From Azoarcus sp. TTM-91 (GTDB taxonomy: Bacteria > Pseudomonadota > Gammaproteobacteria > Burkholderiales > Rhodocyclaceae), in the NCBI RefSeq assembly GCF_012911025.1, contig NZ_WUEI01000029.1:1-49876 (forward strand): a stretch of DNA of 49,876 nucleotides. Reading direction: 5' to 3'. A program made the position numbers and the translations under genes. This document shows positions 8,913-16,122 of this stretch, in pieces. The notes below the pieces were generated by a model, which saw only the letters and a program-made list of their open reading frames with translations, did no database searches and was not told the DNA's origin. The first letter of the stretch is position 1. Each line of letters starts with the position of its first letter.

Positions 8913-9575
8913 TCAGCGGCGGCGCGAGGCGGCTTCCTGCAGTGTCCAGGCCAGTAGCTCTGTGCTCAGCGTGTCCGCCGCGGCACCGAAGGCGCGCACT
9001 ACCGCCGGCACTTCCTTGCCGTCCACCGGCTGGCGGACTTCGAAGCGACGGGCGACGAGTACGCGCTGGCTGTCCGGCGCCACCAGGCGGGCATCCAGGC
9101 GGATCAGCACTTCCGGCTTGCCGTCGCGGTACTCGCTGCGGAAGGCGCCGAGGTCGCTGTCCAGCAGGAAATCGGCCTGCAGCGCGTTGTCGTCGCTGGT
9201 GACGGCGGGAATGCGGCCATCGCTGCGGAAGGCTTCGATTAGGCGGTCGCGCAGCAGCACCGGGCCGGGATCGCTCCAGCTCGCGCCCTGGTACACGCTG
9301 AGGCGGTCGCCTTCCGGCAGCACGACGATGCGGCGGCTACCGGTGGCGCCGCCGGCACGCGGCGTGGCCACCCGCAAGGACCAGGACAGCGGCGCCGTGT
9401 CGGCGGCAGGCCGACTTGCCGCCGGCAGGCGATAGACGTCTATCGGTTCCTGGCTGGGCAGCACCGAGCAGCCTCCCAGCAGCAGCGCGGCAACGGCGGC
9501 AGCCGAGAGCAGGGCGCCGCGCAGGGGCGAGGAGGGCATGGTGGGCGCAGCGTCGAAACGGGGGCGGGGTATCAC
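8913..9575 (-). CDS. PqiC/ABC-transport auxiliary outer-membrane lipoprotein
   Basis: A 220-residue lipoprotein of the ABC-type transport auxiliary (PqiC/YmbA-like) family. A signal peptide with a hydrophobic core leads into the lipobox LLGGC (Cys36), followed by IDVYRLP and the repeated [13 protein letters not shown] and RLDARLV beta segments typical of this fold. In MCE systems such proteins sit at the outer membrane and receive the lipid channel. The start is GTG 9575, overlapping the MlaD stop (GTGA), with AAGGAG 8 nt upstream. ATG 9539 would give a more standard signal peptide but has no Shine-Dalgarno. It is the last gene of the Mla-like operon. Confidence 0.85.
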   Translation of the reverse strand: MIPRPRFDAAPTMPSSPLRGALLSAAAVAALLLGGCSVLPSQEPIDVYRLPAASRPAADTAPLSWSLRVATPRAGGATGSRRIVVLPEGDRLSVYQGASWSDPGPVLLRDRLIEAFRSDGRIPAVTSDDNALQADFLLDSDLGAFRSEYRDGKPEVLIRLDARLVAPDSQRVLVARRFEVRQPVDGKEVPAVVRAFGAAADTLSTELLAWTLQEAASRRR

Positions 9576-10510
9576 GGCTGGAACTCCTTGCTCTTGTCGG
9601 CGCCCAGCAGGTAGCCGGTGGGATTCTCTTCCAGGCGGCGGGTGATGCCGCGCAGCGATTGCAGGGTGCTACGCAACTCGCCGATGGCGGGGCCGATCTC
9701 GCTCAGGCCGCGAACACCGCTGTCGAGCTGGCCGCGGTTGTCCGCCACCAGGGAATCCACCGTGACCATGGTGCGCTCGAAGGCAGCCATGGCCTCGCGG
9801 GCGCTGTCCAGGGTCTGGCGGCCCTCCTTGTCGAGCAGGCCGTTGGTGGTCTTCATCGCCTGGGTGGCTTCCAGCAGCGCGGCGTTGGCTTGTTCGCTGG
9901 CATTGGTGATGGCCTTGAGGGCGTGGGCGATTTCCTCGCGCTGGTCGGCCAGCGAGCTGGTGCTTTGCTCCAGGTTGGCCAGCGTGCGCTCGATGTGGGC
10001 GACGTTGGCGGTGGAGAACAGTTCGCGCGCCTGGCTGATCAGTTCATTGACGTTGAGCATGATGTCCTCGCCGCCGCTCATCAGCTTGCTGAAGGGCGAG
10101 GGCGAGGCCACGATCACCGCTACCTTGCCGTCCTCGGCCTGCAACGGCGGGCTGTCCGGGTTGATGCCGTTGAGACGGATGATGGAGATGCCGGTGATGC
10201 CCGCCAGCGCCAGCCGCGCCTCGGTGTCGGCGCGGATGGGCGCCTGGCTGTCCACCCGTATGCGGGCAAGCACCCGGCGCGGGTCGCGCGGGTCGATCTT
10301 GAGGCTGGTGACCTCGCCGATGCGGATGCCGTTGAACTGCACCGCGCTGCCCTGGGAGAGGCCGCTCACCGCCTCGTTGAAGACGATGTCGTAGAAGCTG
10401 AACTGCTTGTCGCTGCCGGCTTTGCCCAGCCACAGGCCGAACAGCAGCGCGGCGCCGATCACGATCACCGTGAACAGGCCGATCAGGATGTGATGGGCAC
10501 GGGTTTCCAT
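9572..10510 (-). CDS. MlaD-like MCE-domain lipid-transfer protein
   Basis: A 312-residue periplasmic protein anchored by one N-terminal membrane helix (HILIGLFTVIVIGAALLFGLWLG, about residues 7-29). The MCE domain covers about 38-118 (SFYDIVFNEAVSGLSQGSAV, then GIRIGEVTSLKIDP). The C-terminal half is a long helical region rich in Gln/Glu/Ala (about 150-290), as in MCE proteins that build a helical tunnel. It would pass lipids between the inner-membrane ABC transporter and the outer membrane. The gene overlaps the lipoprotein gene by 4 nt and lies 12 nt after the ATPase gene, so all four belong to one operon. Confidence 0.9.
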   Translation of the reverse strand: METRAHHILIGLFTVIVIGAALLFGLWLGKAGSDKQFSFYDIVFNEAVSGLSQGSAVQFNGIRIGEVTSLKIDPRDPRRVLARIRVDSQAPIRADTEARLALAGITGISIIRLNGINPDSPPLQAEDGKVAVIVASPSPFSKLMSGGEDIMLNVNELISQARELFSTANVAHIERTLANLEQSTSSLADQREEIAHALKAITNASEQANAALLEATQAMKTTNGLLDKEGRQTLDSAREAMAAFERTMVTVDSLVADNRGQLDSGVRGLSEIGPAIGELRSTLQSLRGITRRLEENPTGYLLGADKSKEFQP

Positions 10511-10522
10511 GGCGCTTGCTCC

Positions 10523-11299
10523 CTATTGCCGCGCTGCGGCCTCTTCGGCCGCGCGTCCGCGCGGGCCGTGGAAATAGTCTCTGATCCAGGCATCGTCGGT
10601 GGCGGCGACCGCCTCCAGCGTGTCGTTCACCAGCACCCGCTTGCGCGACAGCACGGCGACCCGGTCGGTGATGGTGTAGATGGTGTCCAGGTCGTGGGTG
10701 ACGAGGAAGACGGTGAGGCCGAGCGCATCGCGCAGGGTCAGGATCAGCTGGTCGAAGGCGGCGGCGCCTATCGGGTCCAGGCCGGCGGTGGGCTCGTCCA
10801 GGAACAGGATGTCCGGGTCCAGCGCCAGCGCGCGGGCCAGCGCGGCCCGCTTCACCATGCCGCCGGAGAGGTCGGAAGGGTATTTGGCGCCGGCCTCCGG
10901 CGGCAGGCCGGCAAGGGCGATCTTCACCCGGGCGAGGTCGGCCGCATCGGCGGCGGACAGGCCGGCGTGCTCCACCAGCGGCAGGGCAACGTTCTCGCAC
11001 ACCGTCAGCGAGGAAAACAGCGCGCCCTTCTGGAACAGCACGCCGAAGCGGCGCTCCAGTTCGGCGCGGCGGCTGGCGGGCAGCACCAGCAGATCCTCGC
11101 CGAATACCTTCACGCTGCCCTCGGCCGGCTTGTTCAGGCCGACGATGGTGCGCAGCAGCACCGACTTGCCGGTGCCGGAGCCACCGACCACGGTGAGGAT
11201 TTCGCCGCGATGCACGTCCAGATCCAGCTTCTCGTGCACCACCTGGCTGCCGAAGCGGTTGGTGAGGCCGCGCACTTCGATGATGGTTTCCTGGCTCAC
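10523..11299 (-). CDS. MlaF-like ABC transporter ATPase
   Basis: A 258-residue cytoplasmic ATPase powering the MCE lipid transporter. Walker A is GGSGTGKS, the signature is DLSGGMVKRAALARAL, Walker B is ILFLDEPTAGLDP, and the switch His is in LVTHDLDT. The LSGGM form, rather than LSGGQ, is characteristic of MlaF/Ttg2A ATPases. The start is GTG 11299: it overlaps the permease stop (GTGA) and has GGAG 8 nt upstream. The open frame runs further upstream but only antisense-like, Arg/His-rich sequence precedes this point. Confidence 0.92.
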   Translation of the reverse strand: MSQETIIEVRGLTNRFGSQVVHEKLDLDVHRGEILTVVGGSGTGKSVLLRTIVGLNKPAEGSVKVFGEDLLVLPASRRAELERRFGVLFQKGALFSSLTVCENVALPLVEHAGLSAADAADLARVKIALAGLPPEAGAKYPSDLSGGMVKRAALARALALDPDILFLDEPTAGLDPIGAAAFDQLILTLRDALGLTVFLVTHDLDTIYTITDRVAVLSRKRVLVNDTLEAVAATDDAWIRDYFHGPRGRAAEEAAARQ

Positions 11300-12453
11300 C
11301 AGCCCATCTCCATGCAGAACAGCGCCGCTACCGCATCCAGCAGGATGACGACGAAGATGGACTGCACCACCGCCGAGGTGGTGTGCTCGCCCACGGATTG
11401 AGCGCTGCCGCTGACCTTGAAGCCCTCCATGCAACCGATGACGGCGATGAGGAAGGCGAAGACCGGTGCCTTGGCGAGGCCGACGAGGAAGTGGCGCAGG
11501 CCGACGTCGTTTTCGAAGATGGAGAGGAACATTACGGGCGAGATGTCCAGCGTCAGCGCACACACCAGCATGCCGCCGACGATGCCGGAGAGCATGGCGA
11601 TGAAGGTGAGCATGGGCAGCGCCAGCAGCAGCGCGAACACCCGCGGCAGCACCAGCAGCTCTATTGGGTTGAGGCCGAGTACGCGGATGGCGTCTATCTC
11701 CTCGTTGGCCTTCATCGAGCCGATCTGCGCGGTGAAGGCGCTGGCGGTGCGGCCGGCGACGAGGATGGCGGTGAGCAGCACGCCGAATTCGCGCAGGAAG
11801 GAGAAGGCGACCAGATCGACGGTGAAGATGCTGGCGCCGAAATCCGCCAGCACAGTGGCGCCGAGGAAGGCGACCACCGCGCCGACCAGGAAGGTGAGCA
11901 GGGCGACGATGGGCACCGCGTCCAGCGCGGTCTTTTCCAGGTTGGCGACCAGCGAGGTGGTGCGCCAGCGCCAGGGCCGCAGCAGCGTCAGGAACAGGGC
12001 TTCCAGCGTGAGGCCGATGAAGCCGAGCAGATCGGTGAGATGGCGGCGGAACACGCCGACGGTGATGCCGACATGCTCCAATACGTCGCCAAGGGCGGAA
12101 TGGCGGGGATCGACCGGCGGCTCCGGCGGGGCGCCCACCGCCTGCGATACCGCCTGCAGCAGGGCGCGGCGCTCGGCCGGCAGGGCGGAGCTTTCGCCCA
12201 GCAGGCCGCCCAGACCTTCCTGGCCGAGCAGGCGCAGCAGCAGGGCGGCACCGGCGGTGTCGAGCGCGCCGAGTTGCGCTGCGTCCACCGCCACACCGGA
12301 TGGCAGCCGAGCCTGCAGCGCCGCGACTTCGCCGCTCAGCGCGGCGTAGTGCGGCAAGGTCCAGTCGCCGGACAGCCTCAGCTGCTCGCGGCCTTGGTTG
12401 GTCGCAAGCTCGGCGTGCCCGGCGCTGCTATCCGCCGATGACGATGCTCTCAT
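11296..12453 (-). CDS. STAS-MlaE fusion permease
   Basis: A 385-residue inner-membrane permease. The N-terminal ~110 residues resemble a STAS domain (LRLSGDWTLPHYAALSGEV, then VDAAQLGALDTAGAALLLRL), the role played by the separate MlaB protein in E. coli. Residues about 130-385 are an MlaE domain with five to six membrane helices and the conserved ANEEIDAIRVLGLNPIELLV coupling segment. The fusion explains why no mlaB follows in this operon. It is the first gene of the operon mlaE-mlaF-mlaD-pqiC-like, and begins 76 nt after ettA on the same strand. Confidence 0.92.
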   Translation of the reverse strand: MRASSSADSSAGHAELATNQGREQLRLSGDWTLPHYAALSGEVAALQARLPSGVAVDAAQLGALDTAGAALLLRLLGQEGLGGLLGESSALPAERRALLQAVSQAVGAPPEPPVDPRHSALGDVLEHVGITVGVFRRHLTDLLGFIGLTLEALFLTLLRPWRWRTTSLVANLEKTALDAVPIVALLTFLVGAVVAFLGATVLADFGASIFTVDLVAFSFLREFGVLLTAILVAGRTASAFTAQIGSMKANEEIDAIRVLGLNPIELLVLPRVFALLLALPMLTFIAMLSGIVGGMLVCALTLDISPVMFLSIFENDVGLRHFLVGLAKAPVFAFLIAVIGCMEGFKVSGSAQSVGEHTTSAVVQSIFVVILLDAVAALFCMEMGW

Positions 12454-12528
12454 GGGGTCGGACTGTAACCGAGTTGGGGCGCCGTCGGCAGCCGGAATGC
12501 CGCGGTGCAGCGGCGGCCCCTTTCGCGG

Positions 12529-14193
12529 TCAGCGGCTGATCGGCTTGTAGCGGATGCGCTTGGGCTTGGCGCCTTCCTCGCCCAGGCGCTTCCTCTTGTC
12601 TTCCTCGTATTCCTGGTAGTTGCCGGCGAAGAAGGTCCATTGCGAATCGCCTTCCGCTGCCAGGATGTGGGTGCAGATGCGGTCCAGGAACCAGCGGTCG
12701 TGGGAGATGATCATGGCGCAGCCGGCGAACTCCAGCAGGGCGTCTTCCAGCGCGCGCAGGGTTTCCACGTCGAGGTCGTTGGAGGGTTCGTCCAGCAGCA
12801 GCACGTTGCCGCCGGCGATCAGCGTCTTCGCCAGGTGCAGGCGGCCGCGTTCGCCGCCGGAGAGGTTGCCGACGATCTTCTGCTGGTCGCCGCCCTTGAA
12901 GTTGAAACGGCCGATGTAGGCGCGGCTGGGCATCTCGAAGCGGCCGACGGTGAGGATGTCGGCGCCCTCGGAAATCGCTTCGAACACCGTCTTGTCGTTG
13001 GCCAGGCCTTCACGCGACTGGTCCACCGCGGCGATCTTCACCGTGGAACCGATCACCACCTCGCCGCTGTCCGGCTTGTCCAGGCCCTGGATCATCTTGA
13101 ACAGGGTGGATTTACCGGCGCCGTTGGGGCCGATGACGCCGACGATGGCCCCCGGCGGCACCGAGAAGCTCACCTTGTCCATCAGCAGCTTGTCGCCGAA
13201 AGCTTTGCTGACGTCGTGGAACTCGATGACCTTGTCGCCCAGGCGCTCGCCCGGCGGAATGAAGATTTCCTGCGTTTCGTTGCGCTTCTGATATTCGACG
13301 GTGGTCATTTCCTCGTAGCGCGCCAAACGGGCCTTGGACTTGGCCTGGCGGGCCTTGGGGTTGGAGCGCGCCCATTCCAGCTCGGTTTTCATCGCCTTCT
13401 GGTGTGCGGCTTCCTGCTTGGCTTCCTGCGCCAGGCGCTCGCCCTTCTGCTCCAGCCAGGAGGAGTAGTTGCCCTTCCAGGGAATGCCGTGGCCGCGGTC
13501 CAGTTCCAGGATCCATTCGGCGGCGTTGTCGAGGAAGTAGCGGTCGTGGGTGACGGCCACCACGGTGCCGGGGAAGCGGGTGAGGAACTGCTCCAGCCAG
13601 TCCACCGACTCGGCGTCCAGGTGGTTGGTGGGTTCGTCCAGCAGCAGCATGTCCGGCCGCGAGAGCAGCAGCTTGCACAGGGCGACGCGGCGCTTCTCGC
13701 CACCGGAGAGATTGCCGATCTGTGCGTCCCAGGGGGGCAGGCGCAGGGCGTCGGCGGCGATCTCCATCTGGGTTTCGACGTCGCTGCCGGCGGCCGAAAG
13801 GATGTTCTCGTACCTGGCCTGCTCTTCGGCCAGCTTGTCGAAGTCTGCGTCCGGCTCGGCGTAGGCGGCGTAGATCTCTTCCAGCTTCTGGCGGGCTTCG
13901 ACGATCTCGCCCAGGCCGGACTCCACCTCTTCCTTCACCGTCTTGGCCGGATCGAGCTCCGGCTCCTGCGGCAGGTAGCCGATGCGCTGGCCGGCCAGGT
14001 GCTGAACCTCGCCGTCGAACTCCTTGTCCGCACCGGCCATGATGCGCAGCACGGTGGTCTTGCCCGAGCCGTTGAGGCCGAGCAGGCCGATCTTGGCGCC
14101 GGGGAAGAAGGACAGGGAAATATCCTTGATGATCTGCCGCTTGGGCGGAACGATCTTGGATACGCGAAGCATCGACATTACATACTGGGCCAT
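12529..14193 (-). CDS. ettA: Energy-dependent translational throttle EttA (ABC-F)
   Basis: A 554-residue soluble ABC-F protein that binds the ribosomal E site and gates entry into elongation according to the ATP/ADP ratio. It has two ABC domains in tandem: GLNGSGKTT with NLSGGEKRR and LLLDEPTNHLD, then GPNGAGKST with NLSGGERGR and LLLDEPSNDLD. Between them is the basic P-site interaction linker (ARSNPKARQAKSKARLARYE). The segment ETQEIFIPPGERLGDKVIEF is specific to EttA among ABC-F proteins. Length equals E. coli EttA (555). No membrane segment is present. Start ATG 14193 gives the standard MAQYVM N-terminus. Confidence 0.96.
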   Translation of the reverse strand: MAQYVMSMLRVSKIVPPKRQIIKDISLSFFPGAKIGLLGLNGSGKTTVLRIMAGADKEFDGEVQHLAGQRIGYLPQEPELDPAKTVKEEVESGLGEIVEARQKLEEIYAAYAEPDADFDKLAEEQARYENILSAAGSDVETQMEIAADALRLPPWDAQIGNLSGGEKRRVALCKLLLSRPDMLLLDEPTNHLDAESVDWLEQFLTRFPGTVVAVTHDRYFLDNAAEWILELDRGHGIPWKGNYSSWLEQKGERLAQEAKQEAAHQKAMKTELEWARSNPKARQAKSKARLARYEEMTTVEYQKRNETQEIFIPPGERLGDKVIEFHDVSKAFGDKLLMDKVSFSVPPGAIVGVIGPNGAGKSTLFKMIQGLDKPDSGEVVIGSTVKIAAVDQSREGLANDKTVFEAISEGADILTVGRFEMPSRAYIGRFNFKGGDQQKIVGNLSGGERGRLHLAKTLIAGGNVLLLDEPSNDLDVETLRALEDALLEFAGCAMIISHDRWFLDRICTHILAAEGDSQWTFFAGNYQEYEEDKRKRLGEEGAKPKRIRYKPISR

Positions 14194-14294
14194 GGGATCT
14201 CGTCGTCGAGGAATGACATGAAGGCGCGAGTCTACCCGAGGCCGGCGCCCTTGGTCACGGCCGCCGCCGCGGGCCGGAGGCGTGGGCGGCGGCC

Positions 14295-16037
14295 TTAGGC
14301 GGTGAATTGCAGCCGGGCGAGGTGGGCGTAGAGGCCGTCGCGGGCGACCAGTTCGGCGTGGGTGCCGGTCTCGACGATGCGGCCGTGCTCCATGACCACG
14401 ATGCGGTCGGCGCGCTGCACGGTGGCCAGGCGGTGGGCGATCACCAGGGTGCTGCGCCCGCGCATCAGGCTGGCGAGGGCGTCCTGGACCATCCGCTCGC
14501 TCTCGGCGTCCAGCGCCGAGGTGGCTTCATCCAGCAGCAGCACCGGGCGGTTGGCGAGAATGGCGCGGGCGATGGCGAGGCGCTGGCGCTGGCCGCCGGA
14601 CAGGCGTACGCCGCGTTCGCCGAGCTGGCTGTGGTAGCCGTCGGGCAGGCGGAGGATGAATTCGTCGGCATGGGCAGCCGCGCAGGCGGCTTCGACCTCG
14701 GCCTCGCTGGCCTGCGGCGCGGCGTAGCGGACGTTGTCCAGCACGCTGGCGGCGAAGATCACCGGCTCCTGCGGCACCAGCGCGATGCGGCCGCGCACCG
14801 CCGCCGGGTCGGCCTCGGGCAGGCTGACGCCGTCCAGCCGCACGCTGCCGCTATCCGGGTCATAGAAGCGCAGCAGCAGCTGGAATACGGTGCTCTTGCC
14901 GGCGCCGGAGGGGCCGACCAGGGCGACGCTTTCGCCCCGTTGCACGGTGAGGCTGAAGTCGCTCAGGGCGGCGGCGTCCGGCCGGGATGGGTAGCGGAAG
15001 TTCACCGCGTCGAACTCGATCAGCCCGCTGGCCGGCTCGGGCAGGCGACGCGGCTGAGGCGGGGCGGCGATGTCCGGCTGCGCGTCCAGGATGTCGCGCA
15101 GTCGTTCGGTGGCGCCGGCGGCGCGCTGCAGGTCGCCCCACACTTCCGACAGCGCGCCGACGCTGCCGGCGACCAGCGCCGCATAGAAGACGAAGGCGGA
15201 GAGCTGGCCGGCGGTGATGCGGCCCTCCAGCACGTCATGGCCGCCTATCCACAGGATGACGGCGACGGCACCGAACACCAGCACCATGACCACCACCACC
15301 AGCGCGGCGCGCTGGCGGATGCGGCGGCGGGCGGTGGCGAAGCCGCGCTCCACCAGCCCGGCGAACTCGCGGCGGTCGGCGTCCTCATGGCCGTAGGCCT
15401 GCACCACGCGGATCTCGTGCACCGTTTCGTCGATGCGGTTGCCGAGATCGGCGATGCGGTCCTGGCTCTCGCGCGAAAGCTGCCGCACCTTGCGGCCGAA
15501 GACGATGATGGGCGCCACCACCAGCGGCACGCCGGCCAGCGTCATCAGCGTGAGCTTGAGGCTGGTGGTGAACAACATCACCAGCCCGCCGACCAGCAGC
15601 AGGGAGTTGCGCAGCGCGATCGACAGCGCCGAGCCGATCACGTTTTCGATCTGGGTAGTGTCGGAGGTGATGCGGGAGATCACCTCGCCGGTGCGGCCGG
15701 CCTCGAACCAGGAGGGTGGCAGGCTGAGCAGGTGGTTGAACACGCGCTGGCGCAAGTCGGCGGTGACGCGCTCGCCCAGCCAGGAAACGTTGTAGAAGCG
15801 TACCCAGGTGGCGATGGCGAGCAGGGCGATGAGGCCGAACATCACCGCCAGGCTGCGATCCAGCCAGCCGGGATCGCCGGTGGAGAAACCCTGGTCTATC
15901 ACCGTGCGCAGGCCCTGGCCCACCGCCAGCATGGTCAGCGCGGCGACGACCAGGCCGCAGCCGGCGAAAACGACGCGCAGGCGGTAGGGGCAAAGCAACT
16001 CGGAAAACAGCTTGGTCGAGGTGTTCTCGGGGGGCAT
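14295..16037 (-). CDS. ABC exporter, fused membrane and ATPase domains
   Basis: A 580-residue type IV (MsbA-like) half-transporter. Six membrane helices occupy about residues 20-310, with the ExxSRITSDTTQIENVIGSA motif of bacterial exporters. The ATPase domain has Walker A GPSGAGKS, signature RLSGGQRQRLAIARA, Walker B VLLLDEATSALD and the switch His in VIAHRLATV. It acts as a homodimer. The substrate is not readable; lipid-A flippase MsbA and multidrug/peptide exporters are all possible, and no lpxK lies next to it. ATG 16037 has GGAG 8 nt upstream; an ATG 27 nt earlier has none. It begins the leftward run toward ettA. Confidence 0.9.
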   Translation of the reverse strand: MPPENTSTKLFSELLCPYRLRVVFAGCGLVVAALTMLAVGQGLRTVIDQGFSTGDPGWLDRSLAVMFGLIALLAIATWVRFYNVSWLGERVTADLRQRVFNHLLSLPPSWFEAGRTGEVISRITSDTTQIENVIGSALSIALRNSLLLVGGLVMLFTTSLKLTLMTLAGVPLVVAPIIVFGRKVRQLSRESQDRIADLGNRIDETVHEIRVVQAYGHEDADRREFAGLVERGFATARRRIRQRAALVVVVMVLVFGAVAVILWIGGHDVLEGRITAGQLSAFVFYAALVAGSVGALSEVWGDLQRAAGATERLRDILDAQPDIAAPPQPRRLPEPASGLIEFDAVNFRYPSRPDAAALSDFSLTVQRGESVALVGPSGAGKSTVFQLLLRFYDPDSGSVRLDGVSLPEADPAAVRGRIALVPQEPVIFAASVLDNVRYAAPQASEAEVEAACAAAHADEFILRLPDGYHSQLGERGVRLSGGQRQRLAIARAILANRPVLLLDEATSALDAESERMVQDALASLMRGRSTLVIAHRLATVQRADRIVVMEHGRIVETGTHAELVARDGLYAHLARLQFTA

Positions 16038-16122
16038 CGCGGCGCTCCGGAAAGGACGCGCCATTGTACGGCTTTCGCGGAAAGGGCCTGTTTACGCGGT
16101 CCGGCGGCCGGCGGAGGCGCTT

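Noticed and set aside
9416..11401. A ~660-codon plus-strand frame opposite the Mla-like genes
   Set aside because: Rich in Gln/Gly/Ala/His without a recognisable domain. The minus-strand genes are well supported with coupled starts.
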